A stretch of DNA of 64,000 nucleotides, taken from contig OZ022503.1 of the NCBI GenBank assembly GCA_963989385.1, positions 88,199,138-88,263,137 of the forward strand. The letters run 5' to 3'. The notes under the pieces are model-generated. The model made no database searches and was not told the DNA's origin. It saw nothing but the letters and a program-made list of their open reading frames with translations. This document shows positions 59,401-64,000 of the stretch, piece after piece. A program made the position numbers and the translations under genes. The number at the start of each line of letters is the position of its first letter. The stretch's first letter is position 1. This DNA is from Ctena decussata (taxonomy: Eukaryota > Mollusca > Bivalvia > Lucinida > Lucinidae).

Positions 59401-59668
59401 TGCCCAGGAATACTGTGTCTAAAAGTAATTATCTGAAATTTGAACTGTTATTTGATTTGACAGAAAGCAGTCTTCATTTCTCCATCATAACATAAATCCT
59501 GTCATGAGCATCACATTGTCAAGAGTGTTTGTGGAGAGTAAAGAGAAATGATCAGCTATTCATCTTGGTGAAAGTTCTTTATACGTTTTATACATAATTA
59601 TGTATTACTTTTGTTGCAGGTCTAAAATGAAGGAAGATATTCAAGAATTTCTCCTGGATCAGAGCTGA
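17402..59668 (+). CDS. CTU2: CTU2/NCS2, cytoplasmic tRNA 2-thiolation protein 2, complete, 16 exons
   Basis: CTU2 partners CTU1 (NCS6) in the cytosolic complex that 2-thiolates wobble U34 of Lys, Glu and Gln tRNAs, with sulfur supplied by URM1. Coding exons are 17402-17457, 20119-20193, 42331-42469, 45118-45178, 48954-49063, 49441-49595, 50271-50423, 51186-51321, 54139-54188, 54536-54617, 54975-55066, 55917-55980, 56488-56639, 57609-57672, 58727-58785 and 59620-59668. All join in phase: 1497 nt, 498 residues plus TGA, against about 515 in human. Residues C24/C27/C43/C46 form a zinc-finger-like set. SGGPSSSA at 76-83 is the family's PP-loop-like signature, followed by GIVYIDEGAVLGWSVEERL. CAMC (387-390) and CYGC (453-456) make a second cysteine set. 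The start MCSV fits the family. Introns 1 and 2 together exceed 24 kb and host two antisense genes. Confidence 0.95.
17586..19065 (+). repeat. Composite degenerate repeat in CTU2 intron 1
   Basis: Opens with many copies of acaactcgcccca and cattctgag (17586-17750), continues with about 1.25 kb of degenerate words around cacggaa / tttccgtg, and closes with gcacattctgagaccactcgccc (19045-19065), repeating the opening motif. It starts only 128 bases after the exon 1 donor. No coding sense. Confidence 0.7.
19151..19173 (+). repeat. Poly(C) run
   Basis: An uninterrupted run of about 23 C in CTU2 intron 1; its length in the assembly is unreliable. Confidence 0.8.
19357..19783 (-). mobile_element. 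Miniature LTR retrotransposon (TRIM-like) with tRNA-Leu primer site
   Basis: Two 161-bp direct repeats, 19357-19517 and 19623-19783, start tgtaacgtggg and end cgtcaca; I find one base difference between them (A/G near 19369). Only about 105 bp separate them. Next to the right copy, 19603-19620 reads atcccaccgctgccacca, the 3' end of a tRNA-Leu including CCA. On the minus strand this is a primer binding site two bases from the 5' LTR. Next to the left copy, ttccccctccgag is a minus-strand polypurine tract. Flanks share ttat (or attat). All parts of an LTR element are present but no coding region. CTU2 intron 1. Confidence 0.85.
19603..19620 (-). promoter_or_regulatory. Primer binding site complementary to tRNA-Leu 3' end
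   Basis: The plus strand carries atcccaccgctgccacca, identical as recalled to the 3' terminus (with CCA) of animal tRNA-Leu(AAG/UAG). It lies two bases from the LTR on the minus-strand element, the correct place for priming reverse transcription. Confidence 0.8.
19905..20110 (+). repeat. 'gaatttgctcc...ggagcaaattc' repeat abutting CTU2 exon 2
   Basis: A widespread family in this window: aaagaaataatttgctccct / gaaggagcagattcttat hairpin followed by a purine-rich segment and attcaccatta. Related copies near 360-510, 8440-8740, 37330-37480, 46015-46150, 50000-50120, 55200-55620, 58440-58620, 58920-59050 and 63840-63965. This copy ends a few bases before the exon 2 acceptor. Confidence 0.6.
20119..20193 (+). 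CDS. CTU2: CTU2 exon 2 (N-terminal CxxC...CxxC zinc-finger-like motif)
   Basis: A 75-base exon between ctctttcag and gtaggt. It encodes IGRTCMKCKEEKAILI, then TRMNDAFCR, parallel to the CxxCK...GDAFCRDC stretch of human CTU2. The final AG joins the first G of exon 3 to give Arg, completing C-R-A-C. Intron 2 then runs 22,137 bases. Confidence 0.9.
21442..22440 (+). mobile_element. Non-autonomous hAT element, copy 1 (999 bp)
   Basis: Ends cagggctcggg and ccggagccctg. An exact 8-bp target duplication, ctttgtcg, flanks it (21434-21441 and 22441-22448), diagnostic of hAT transposition. The terminal ~60 and ~110 bp match the element at 61452-63110; the interior differs. No transposase recognised. 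It sits inside the putative LTR. Confidence 0.85.
23022..23646 (+). promoter_or_regulatory. Cluster of CRE octamers (TGACGTCA)
   Basis: Perfect octamers start at 23022, 23050, 23287, 23388, 23500, 23529, 23610 and 23639, with variants TGACGTCG at 23474 and 23584. TGACGTCA is the CREB/ATF consensus. At 23388-23407 one CRE is followed directly by TATATAAA. The block 23460-23670 contains a two-copy tandem of about 110 bp carrying several of the sites. Another octamer is at 21320. Confidence 0.7.
25436..26549 (+). repeat. 'agctcacc...gagccgaaggctc' element with tandem cores, copy 1
   Basis: Begins agctcaccagagccgaaggc, then a gtcgtccgtc simple tract, then about three related units of roughly 300 bp containing ggttgctatagcaac and gtcttctatcagccatatg, ending ggtgagctttgtggctcgtg. 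CTU2 intron 2. Frames within it are not coding. Confidence 0.75.
26690..26735 (+). repeat. AGTA-type microsatellite
   Basis: agtaagtaattaagtaagta tetranucleotide-like run. Around it, 26550-27600 shows a degraded element end and nothing recognisable as a gene. Confidence 0.6.
27601..27822 (+). repeat. Palindromic MITE family A, diverged copy
   Basis: Matches family A through gaagactcagttcagcctgg and tgatctgagtcttcactggg, with weak termini. Just downstream of the 634-aa B-box gene stop. Confidence 0.65.
27887..29791 (-). CDS. RING-less TRIM-like protein: B-box 1, B-box 2, coiled coil, beta-propeller (634 aa)
   Basis: A single uninterrupted frame on the strand opposite CTU2, inside its intron 2. 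Residues 1-80 are basic with no recognised domain. Residues 84-124 form a B-box 1-like zinc motif (C84, C87, C100, C103, C108, C111, H115, H124). Residues 151-182 form B-box 2 (C151, H154, C163, H166, C171, C174, H179, C182; core CCSICATLKHRQC). A heptad-rich coiled coil spans about 190-320. From about 390 to the end repeated blades (VVADMYNESLKLF, IYISDSACNTITGL) suggest an NHL-like propeller. There is no RING, so E3 ligase activity cannot be assumed. Such intronless B-box/propeller genes are greatly expanded in bivalves, where roles in innate immunity or RNA regulation are suspected, not shown. The start at 29791 is the first Met of the frame; the long N-terminus may be over-extended. TTTATT at about 27434 and 27462 (AATAAA on the minus strand) could end the transcript. 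Confidence 0.88.
   Translation of the reverse strand: MKPSNRNLIKEVLNRKFYKAWKINTHRVTRRVRFLPEIVELAPKKAHELLPEVVDHDEFPKLTAAYLEKLGQKTGLESSEIVSCGPCWRVGRETEPDGYCQDCDEHFCSVCIQQHKAVYLFKNHKIQNRAEMPKEKITTIKVEEVEVKETCDEHAGEVMRFICVDHHLLCCSICATLKHRQCKELVYIPELDSKETSKQCLETMKNLETIADNFKHVKRETDKVKHNLDELKTKFEEDLQKLHDEIIKILNKVVERLRNELSIVYDSEKQYLNLRTKMCDEAINQIKKTNDEIEKTLKKCNDSKSFLMDKKITMDHIPDYNSLLDDIRLKNVNPLEFEFKSANNLHELAALMYSMGTLKIKKRPLKTATLLTEVSAKHKGDCYKGCDISGAAELPNGKLVVADMYNESLKLFDTDYKVIAQYKLLTAPWDVASTKDQKIVVSFPKERRLQYFTANNSFQPGKKIGRYSSFYGVDYHQDKIFVTCPRDKPANVKILDMEGKILKQIGTQPGQNSYFVDPLFIAVRYDGRMIYISDSACNTITGLELKLNGKTVTHEEPKGNLFGGIAPLPDGSIYLCEFNGKKILNFSYDCRYIGDLTEITGEKNSPTSVTYCPKQGRLVVFTQRYENFRVYQLT
29792..31116. 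other. Intronic spacer upstream of the 634-aa B-box gene
   Basis: AT-rich, with poly-T runs (for example near 30920). No conserved coding or RNA feature seen. The B-box gene's promoter should lie here, but I cannot point to one. Confidence 0.4.
31117..31300 (+). repeat. tRNA-derived SINE
   Basis: gagccctggtagctcagtgg gives an A box and ggttcttgaccc a decayed B box. Downstream sequence (gtaatcacgtgacc, acagatgctgctttggtaac) recurs reverse-complemented near 36250-36345. Not a functional tRNA. Confidence 0.65.
32270..32480 (+). repeat. 'ggagctggggagcact' short repeats, left block
   Basis: Repeats of ttttcagggagctggggagc, with an oligo-G run near 32442-32454. A related block lies at 35165-35345 on the other side of the minisatellite. 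Confidence 0.55.
32899..34168 (+). repeat. 35-bp minisatellite, about 36 units
   Basis: Unit of 35 bp reading approximately accaagttgcacaagcaaag, caagcaaagttctgg. Spacing is exactly 35 in the parts checked (for example gttct at 32914 and 32949), with a few shortened units near 33235-33260 and 33625. As 35 is not divisible by 3, the minus strand stays open in all three frames (longest 33404-34177, 257 codons), giving the same low-complexity peptide in rotated order. CTU2 intron 2. Confidence 0.9.
35165..35345 (+). repeat. 'ggagctggggag' short repeats, right block
   Basis: Several copies of agggagct(a/g)gggagcact-type words, ending ctgacccccctggtagagcc. Related to 32270-32480, possibly the two ends of one larger repeat enclosing the minisatellite. 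Confidence 0.5.
35610..35795 (+). repeat. Foldback repeat with 'gtcaaacttg' ends
   Basis: Left agagtcaaacttgcttatg with ggtcacctccattaaggggc, and right ggtgaccccttaagacaagt then ttgactgta, are inverted. From 35800 to 37930 I see only SINE tail sequence (36250-36450), a copy of the gaatttg repeat (37330-37480) and unremarkable intron. Confidence 0.5.
36250..36450. repeat. SINE-related segment
   Basis: Contains the reverse complement of sequence found at 31200-31290, then ttgcacacagcctatcagta and cctgatatgactgaaatgct shared with 17045-17220, ending in a catccatcca tail. Confidence 0.5.
37932..38205 (-). repeat. tRNA-derived SINE, copy 2
   Basis: On the minus strand it opens ggcaccatagtcgagtggtt, a tRNA-like head with A box, followed by a decayed B box and a body shared with 15478-15720. 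It ends about 190 bp before the 593-aa gene's stop. Confidence 0.75.
38278..38283 (-). promoter_or_regulatory. Candidate poly(A) signal of the 593-aa B-box gene
   Basis: TTTATT on the plus strand reads AATAAA on the minus strand, about 110 nt past the stop at 38395, a typical distance. Confidence 0.45.
38395..40176 (-). CDS. RING-less TRIM-like protein, paralogue of the 27887-29791 gene (593 aa)
   Basis: Second intronless frame in CTU2 intron 2, same strand and domain order as its neighbour 8.6 kb away. B-box 1 spans 40-80 (C40, C43, C56, C59, C64, C67, H71, H80). B-box 2 spans 107-138 (C107, H110, C119, H122, C127, C130, H135, C138), with core CCSVCATLKHRQC one residue different from the paralogue. 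A coiled coil covers about 150-290 and a propeller about 350-593, again with ADMYNESLKLF. The N-terminus is short and Ser/Arg/Thr-rich, unlike the paralogue's basic 80-residue extension. The start MAASRE follows a pyrimidine-rich AG on the minus strand, so a non-coding 5' exon is possible. TTTATT at 38278-38283 is a minus-strand AATAAA about 110 nt after the stop. Tandem duplication, or retrocopy followed by duplication, would explain the pair. Confidence 0.88.
   Translation of the reverse strand: MAASRESTVLSTRSDRLRESTNLTSRSQKYSHSVATEMNCGPCSRDGQHHEADGYCIDCSEYFCTTCIKHHKNLKITKNHMLRDRKAMPKYKQISENSDDDSSMESCDIHTSELLRYYCKDHDEPCCSVCATLKHRQCNEILYIPDIKAKKTNKQSESMIRRIKILTNQFDKVHEETNKNIELLDIQKSEFQQAIMKLHQDIVALLHNLEKTTARDLSIVHESEKGYLTKRADACTDGIKSLQISSSNLDIALQNGVESKSFLQLKKTAKLVTHYEALLETLKKRNADTLKFQFQSSRSTRELLKNMTSLGKLEILNRPTKSAAFVKECNVTSQSDSYQVCDITGCTVLEDGRIVLADMYNESLKLFGTNQKLVAHTKLSAEPWDITLVHSDQVVITLPREKKLQFFTVGTRFNPLHKIGPTVTKSSQFYGVAYHQMKLYVSCPKDEPPNIKILDMQGKELRTISSSPQERNLFSDPLYLAISNDGKEVYVSDSGNNTIISLQLKPDGRVKTYSDAQNNPMGGLIIQTDGNLYVCGFKTKSVLNLTGDCMFVNNLIGKESGLKNPQAICYCPITHQLMVTMQKSDLVKLFQLS
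40735..40815 (+). repeat. Small foldback repeat
   Basis: accctgatcagactgct occurs twice, followed by its inverse agcagtctgatcaggat. Similar small hairpins with 'aaacagtgtag' words lie at 6582-6660 and 25190-25325. Confidence 0.55.
41183..41420 (+). repeat. Palindromic MITE family A
   Basis: tgaaccgtgacacaagaaaa at left and ttttctcatgtctcggctca at right; centre catgaaggtagctta. Late CTU2 intron 2. Confidence 0.8.
41636..41970 (-). repeat. tRNA-derived SINE, well preserved
   Basis: The minus strand opens agcatggtggctcagtggtt (A box) and carries gggttcgatcctcact (B box), followed by a body with ggatgatgcttacaagtgtt. The 3' tail is a run of gaaag units (ctttctttctttct on the plus strand, near 41638). 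It inserted about 360 bp before exon 3 of CTU2. Confidence 0.82.
42331..42469 (+). CDS. CTU2: CTU2 exon 3 (PP-loop-like SGGPSSS motif)
   Basis: The exon encodes YVTHKFRATIGK followed by ELVLVAFSGGPSSSALLHL, the most diagnostic part of CTU2. The acceptor is tctattccag and the donor is gtaaaa. Confidence 0.95.
42505..42731 (-). repeat. Foldback MITE family D, copy 2
   Basis: Reverse-oriented relative of 13742-13949: taacccattccaatcgggat, central caggccccacaaacgtgggg, and end tacccagactgcaatgggtt. In CTU2 intron 3, starting 36 bases after the donor. Confidence 0.8.
42781..44559 (+). repeat. 'agctcacc...gagccgaaggctc' element with tandem cores, copy 2
   Basis: Begins agctcacctgagccgaaggc and a cgtccgtcgtccgtc tract, then several ~320-bp units with ggttgctatggcaactt and tttccattgacttataatgg, poly-T near 44320-44363, ending gctcaggtgagcgatatagg. 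Fills most of CTU2 intron 3. Confidence 0.8.
44861..45064 (+). repeat. Foldback MITE family C, copy 2
   Basis: Ends agagctctagataagaggg and cccctcttatctagagctct; central hairpin cccctcatctgaacagtctc / gagacggttcaaatgagggg. It ends 53 bases before CTU2 exon 4. Confidence 0.85.
45273..45342 (+). repeat. Perfect 33-bp-arm hairpin with a 4-base loop
   Basis: Arms 45273-45305 and 45310-45342 are exact reverse complements (ttaacccttttgcactcaga and so on), loop tatg. It lies within CTU2 intron 4, so it is transcribed. Confidence 0.9.
45385..46012 (+). repeat. Palindromic element, 'tccatgtaggatag' type
   Basis: catgagtgtccatgtagga / tcctacatggactggctcatg and ctcacccgagg / cctcgggtgag words form a long foldback at the left; tail to about 46012 (aaggtgggagaaaact). 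A degenerate relative lies at 57805-57965. CTU2 intron 4. Confidence 0.6.
46184..48655 (+). mobile_element. Truncated, inactivated non-LTR (LINE) retrotransposon
   Basis: Endonuclease C-terminal part: NERGLRLLEFATCNSLVLSN, then RRWTWHSPNGKT, an IDYIL-type motif and SDHDL, with an in-frame TGA at 46449-46451. RT follows: GKSAGVDNIPAELVQAGG (47170-47215), NYRTISLIS, EEQAGF, FIDFKRAFDRVWH and KYLGAIVSDDG. The catalytic FADD box is altered to FAID near 47850. The C-terminal tail has KRKLRWFGHVSRSSGLAKTI and RRGRQKKRWEDNI (48380-48520). It ends in a gaata repeat. Several stops and frameshifts are present and the 5' end is missing. The RTE/CR1-like relationship is not resolved. CTU2 intron 4. Confidence 0.88.
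48656..48850 (+). repeat. Degenerate 'atggaa(g/a)taatcatgaaaagt' tandem repeat
   Basis: Roughly ten irregular units with agtatggaagt and actcatgaaaagt directly follow the LINE's gaata tail. Confidence 0.65.
50755..50835 (+). repeat. Foldback repeat 'tacattgtggcatc'
   Basis: actatacattgtggcatccc and gatgccacaatgtata are inverted around gcctcgttgaggc. A related hairpin (tgtgacatctcattagaatt) lies at 56955-57020. Confidence 0.65.
51593..51806 (+). repeat. Foldback MITE family B, degenerate copy
   Basis: agagcgccaaaacaaac at left, tttttggtgctttaggtgtt at right, and ggagatggctcattttaagc in the centre. CTU2 intron 8. Confidence 0.5.
51851..52911 (+). repeat. Element with tandem cores and 'cgcctgtttt...gggcgtatta' ends
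   Basis: Left end tacgcctgttttgaaaaaat with ctgtccgtctgtctgtctgt, then about five units of roughly 160 bp containing taactccttaa/ccgtttgagatatctt-type text and 'gaaactttatagcaatgtg', ending gaaacgggcgtattatgcgc. CTU2 intron 8. Confidence 0.7.
52911..53076 (+). repeat. Foldback MITE family D, copy 3 (short)
   Basis: gctgctgaaattgtcgtctgc, aggcagcaaacagtttt and ggatccaaactgtttgccc match family D; it ends cgaatggaatgggcta. Directly follows the 51851-52911 element. Confidence 0.7.
53758..53933 (+). repeat. Palindromic MITE family A, right end missing
   Basis: tgagccgggacatgagaaaa start, cctgggcatccacctagtct and ctccatgtggacagcgaaaa centre; similarity stops near 53933. CTU2 intron 8. Confidence 0.7.
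57286..57508 (+). repeat. Long foldback MITE (223 bp)
   Basis: ggggccgtatttataaaacg / ttttataaatacggctcc ends, continuing inward through cttaagtggttgctatgctg / cagcatagcaaccacttaag and caaatttcatagttgtaggg. Nearly the whole element pairs. CTU2 intron 13, about 100 bp before exon 14. Confidence 0.85.
57805..57965 (+). repeat. Degenerate copy of the 45385-46012 element
   Basis: gagtatccatgtagggtaat at left and tctacatggatggcttgtga at right, with ccatggttgaaattctgaca between. Confidence 0.5.
58517..58541 (+). repeat. AAT microsatellite
   Basis: About eight uninterrupted aat units in CTU2 intron 14. Confidence 0.85.
59620..59668 (+). CDS. CTU2: CTU2 terminal coding exon
   Basis: After a ttgttgcag acceptor, the exon encodes SKMKEDIQEFLLDQS and stops at TGA 59666-59668, matching the short acidic tail of CTU2 proteins. 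Only a weak ATTAAA, near 60766, was noticed as a poly(A) candidate. Confidence 0.9.
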
Positions 59669-61451
59669 CAGTCTACTGTTATTTAGTATTTCCTTAGCCC
59701 AAGTCTTCCAGATTTCATTGTACTATTGGCTTAAGAAATGTTTAAAATCATAATCAGGATAGCAATACATGCCATGAGACCTAGACTGTAATCTGTGAGA
59801 TCTAGCTCACAAATCTATGAGATCTAGCTGAAATATACACATTGCATTGAATTGTAAGGTATTATGCTATGATATTTTAACCATGTTTATTTCATAGTTT
59901 TCAGTTAAACTGTTTTACTTAGGTCACATTCAGTCTTACTTTTTATACTGAAAACAAAATTATTAGCAATATCTTTTGGATTTTCACATTTTATTCATTA
60001 CTAGGGTATGCTTATAATTTTGTTCGTGCATTTGGGAAGACACTATTTTTAATGACACTAGCTGCTTTTAGAGATATTAAGCCATTTTATACAGATGAAT
60101 TATAATGTTATCTGGTCATTACATGAAATAGCCTTTGCTGTTATGTTAGGCTTTAAGCAGGAAAAGAACCAAGATATCACTGAAGCGCCAAACAAACAAA
60201 GTTGAATTTGCAAACAGCATAGATCCAGATGAGGTGGCATGTGATTAGCCACCTCGTCTGGATCCACACTTTTTGGTCTCTAGTCTTTAAACTCTCATTA
60301 CAGGGCTGGGAAATTCTTAAGGTTGTCACTCATCCTACTTAACCAAAGAAATGGTGACTTTAGTAATTTACGCTAGGAACAGTAAAAAATTTCACTTGTC
60401 CTTAAGCAAGAGCCACTTGTCATGGCAAGCAGACAAGTGGAATTTTCAAGCCCTGCTCAACATGATATAGCTTGGATGAAACAGTTTTTGAAATTTTGCA
60501 GATTTAAATTTTATTGTCTGCTTTTTGGCACTTAGAGGGTAAATAACATGATCAGGTTGTTTACCAATTTTGCAGGAACAGTTTATATATATCAATCAAC
60601 CATTTGAGCTTGTAAGTAGTAGATTGTATTGTTATATAACTTATTACGAAATAAGGTCATGAAAATTAGTCAGCAAATATAATTGTGAATATCTTTGATC
60701 TTTTCTCATCTATATTTTCCTGTAAGTTGTTAGTGGCCTACATGTTGGAGGAAGATTAATGTCTAGATTAAAAACTTTATTTGGTTGTCAGTGCCATCCA
60801 TACTCATCAAATTCAACCTAGTCGTTAGTGTGCAGACTTCAAGAAATATTTGCTTATGCCCAAAACTAGTCCAGAGAACCAGATTTAAAACAGAATGATA
60901 TTTCAACACGTCATTTTTTCAGGCAACTGACCATAGACTTTGATGCTAATTTGGGGTATTGTCTTAGGGCTCTAAAATGCCAGTCAGATTGATAGGCTTA
61001 GGTACAGTTTGCTGAGCAAAACAGGTTGCTGTATACGAGTCAAACATTGACATTGTTGATTTTCATGATATCTCTGGTCTGTTGTGCAACTCAAAGAAAA
61101 AGACCACAATGACAATTCAGACACTATACCAAACAATTCATCATGTAGGGTTTCATAAGTTTTCTACCTCTCAATTTCCTCCTAGCTTTCATTTGACAAC
61201 AAAAAATGTACAGAGTGAAAATGCAACGTCAGTGTTGATTTGTGTTTATGTTTGACTGAGTGAATTAATCAGCTGTAGCCGAGTTCAGTTGATCTAGTTA
61301 AGACAACAAAGAAACAAACAGATGCTATTGTTTATATTACTGAGAAAGAGCAATTCTGTTTTAAAATCTTCAAAAAGCATTGACATATTATAAAAAGCTA
61401 TCTTCTTTAATCATGTTAATCTTACTTAAAAAAATTATATTAACTTCACCA
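59669..61451. other. CTU2 3' UTR and downstream spacer
   Basis: AT-rich. A foldback at 60175-60290 (ccagatgaggtggcatg / gccacctcgtctggatc) belongs to family B. No further gene seen. Confidence 0.45.
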
Positions 61452-63110
61452 CAGGGCTCGGGAAATATTGAAAAATGAATCGGTCCAGCCGATGACGTCA
61501 TCACCTAACTAATAAAGTTCCATTGGAAAAAAAATTGATACCTGTCACGAAAACTAATGACAACAAGCGAAGTCCTATGAATTAATCCCGATTTCCGTAC
61601 AATGGTCGTACATTGTTGTGTTTGGTGGAGTTCTTGGTTGCAAACATTTTAAGACGTTTAGCTACGCATGTAAAAGCAAATACAAGACTAGAACGTGTTC
61701 GTAGGCAAAGCGGAGACAACCTGTGCAAGCCCATTGCATTAAAATTGACGGTCATTCCTGTTTGTTTGTGAACAATACGTAAGTCCTGAGCATTAACTCG
61801 CCCAAGTTATGATGATTGTACTGTTTAACGTACCCAAATTGCATAATTTCCCCTCCACTGCCGCCAAATGGGCCGCGTCGGAAATGGTGACTTACGGAAC
61901 GTGTGAAAAGCGTATATTGACTAGCTTCCACCGAAGTATTCGGTTGTCACTAGGTCGCCGTTCATTATTATTCATGTTAGATGCAAACAAGAAAGACCGG
62001 TCTGACTGCTTAGTTGCGCTGGCTGATACGATTGTTAGTCATCTCTGTGTGTACTTAGGTACCTTTAGCCGTCATACAGTTAGGATGACACTTCGTACGT
62101 TATACTCACAGCGGTGTCTTTTATCTTTACATCAAAGACCAAACATGCTTGACCCATAAACGAGCGGGTAATTGCATATCAACCCTACCGTTGGTATTAT
62201 ACCCAATATAATAATCGCGTAGACCCTGATCAAAATGCGCTATTTTTGTGCACTGATCAGCATTATTTTCGCACTGGTCTGCATGACGATATGACGATAC
62301 AACTAGGAAATCGGTGAAATGGACGTTTCCATTTTCATATTTGATAGTTCCATTATTCAAAACATTGTTTTTACAACGCGTCGGAAATAGTGACTATTAA
62401 TATTAACAATGTATCTTCGTTTTGAATCTACTCTTTTCGCGGAATAGGTTCGTATTCCTAAAAACTCCATTGCAGACAGTATGGAACATGAAAGACTATC
62501 CGTTGTAAGGGAAAATGCAAATGTGAATGAACTTCGGACAGACTTTGTCAATACATTTGTCAGCATTCATCTGTTATGGATACATTCACAAACTTTTGAA
62601 GTCGGCATACGCCCTACACATACAGGTCAGTTACATTTTCGCGATCGTGAAAAAAGATGGACACCTTTCATCCCAAAGCCCAGTCATCCTGATTTTGATA
62701 AGTCGTTTTCCAGACTGTCGTAGTAGTAGTATTTCAGTTCTCATATCGACGTAAGACTGTCGTAAGAGTGCGCGTCATTATGACACTCATTATTGACAGG
62801 TAGGCGGTCCGACATGTGGTTCAGTGCTCCATACGGACAATCTCGATTGGCGGTCTTTTCGTCTGGCTAACACCTGCGTTAATCCGATTAGTTATGACAC
62901 TACTAGAATTTTAAAGACAGTGGCGATATTACATACGTCGGGACAAGATCAAACGGCCGTATGTAACAATTATCGGACGAATCGGAGAAAATTTCCTCAG
63001 TATTAGGCCAGTATGGGACCGATTTTTTGGGGCTTTGGGCTGTTTCCCATCGGTCCCAATTTCTGAATTTTGGTCTGGGACCGAAAGAAATCCAGTTTTC
63101 CCGAGCCCTG
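61452..63110 (+). mobile_element. hAT element, copy 2 (1,659 bp) with an unrelated interior
   Basis: Ends cagggctcggg and cccgagccctg, with exact 8-bp duplication cttcacca at 61444-61451 and 63111-63118. The terminal blocks match 21442-22440 (including cggtccagccgatgacgtca and gggaccgattttttggggct). The ~1.5-kb interior is different, richer in CpG, and contains frames of 60-116 codons that I cannot assign to a hAT transposase. Confidence 0.85.
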
Positions 63111-63511
63111 CTTCACCATAAGCATTATAAGAATTGATGTTTCTATTTTTGATTTACATATCTTCTGCCACTGAATTTGGATAAGTCCATCCTCATTTAG
63201 ATTGGAGAAAGGGGGAGGGGTGTACTGGAAGAAAAGAAAAAGAGCAAACCAAATCCTACTTTTAAGTTTTCAGTATTTACTGACATGTATATATCATATA
63301 CAGTTTCACTTATAAGACAGAGTTCTCCAGGCATAGGCGCTTGAAGTTCTGTACTCAAAAATGTCAACATATTACCCCACCCATTATGATAAAGCCACAT
63401 AGGTAATGGATCTATTATAGGTCAGTAATTATGTTCTTTTTTGGACGTTTTTGACAGAACTTCAAGCGCCTGTGCTCCAGGTAAGCGGAGTATAGGATGA
63501 TTATTCACATA

Positions 63512-63738
63512 TGATCCGCGACATGACAAAATCAACGAAGCGTTTGTGCGCCCAGCAAAGACGCAGATCAGCCTGGGCATTAGCCCAGTCTGATCAGTCT
63601 TAGCTGTCTGCATGGAGCTAGCTTAAGCCCTTAGCTACCCTTAGCTTAAGGGCACAGCAAAGAGACAAATCAGACTGGGCGGAGGATGCCCAAGCTAATC
63701 TGAGTCTGCCCTGGGTGCCCATGCCAGTTTGTTGGGAG
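63512..63738 (+). repeat. Palindromic MITE family A
   Basis: tgatccgcgacatgacaaaa start, gtctgcatggagctagctta centre, ggtgcccatgccagtttgtt near the right end. The rest to 64000 carries a copy of the gaatttgctcc repeat (63840-63965) and no gene. Confidence 0.7.
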
Positions 63739-64000
63739 ATAATTACTTACACAATGGGCATGTGTCCATATACTTTAAGACAAGTACATACACTGTTCAG
63801 GGTAAGCATCTTTGCCATCCTCAATAATTGAGGGGAGGGCAGGTCAAGCTTTAAAGGAAAGAATTTGCTCCTACAGGAGCATATAAAGGTTCTGTTATCC
63901 AAGGAAACAAACAGGAAGTCGCAAAAATTGTCACCCTTTGTATAAAAAAGTGGAAAAAAAACATGCACATGTATACATCAACCTTAACCACTCCTCCTAT

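Noticed and set aside
61809..62159. 116-codon frame inside hAT copy 2, considered as a transposase remnant
   Set aside because: No hAT dimerisation or DDE-type motif visible; kept only as part of the unexplained interior.

Overview
The window is nuclear DNA from an animal, most likely a heterodont bivalve. The host genes are split by many GT-AG introns, there are no operons, and introns and spacers are packed with foldback MITEs, tRNA-derived SINEs and DNA elements with tandem core repeats of the kind common in clams. I do not name a species. Exon positions come from reading splice signals, codon phase and recalled family conservation; no alignment or transcript data were available.

Two conserved host genes run left to right. 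(1) The 3' quarter of CPSF1 (160-kDa subunit of the pre-mRNA cleavage and polyadenylation factor) occupies 2339-11732 as ten exons; its 5' part lies before the window. (2) A complete CTU2/NCS2 gene (cytosolic tRNA 2-thiolation) runs from 17402 to 59668. Its 16 exons join in phase into 498 codons plus a stop. Intron 2 alone is about 22.1 kb (20194-42330). On the opposite strand inside that intron sit two intronless paralogues, 634 and 593 codons, encoding RING-less TRIM-like proteins (B-box 1, B-box 2, coiled coil, beta-propeller).

Layout: 1-2338, CPSF1 intron with a 146-bp tandem array; 2339-11732, CPSF1 exons with intronic MITEs; 11733-17401, CPSF1 3' UTR, then an intergenic stretch with MITEs, a mariner-like element and SINEs; 17402-20118, CTU2 exon 1 and intron 1 with a degenerate composite repeat and a miniature LTR retrotransposon; 20119-42330, exon 2 and the giant intron 2 with a three-level transposon nest, the two antisense B-box genes and a 35-bp minisatellite; 42331-59668, CTU2 exons 3-16 with more repeats and a dead LINE; 59669-64000, downstream sequence with a 1.66-kb hAT element.

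The two host genes have separate jobs (mRNA 3'-end formation; wobble-uridine thiolation with CTU1) and seem to be neighbours by position only. The most unusual content is: a TG...CA-bounded 2.3-kb putative solo LTR holding eight perfect CRE octamers within about 625 bp; a hAT copy nested inside that LTR, and a second hAT copy elsewhere, both with exact 8-bp target duplications; a 427-bp retrotransposon with an 18-nt tRNA-Leu primer site; and a nine-copy array in which most copies carry paired TCAAGGTCA-type nuclear-receptor half-sites.
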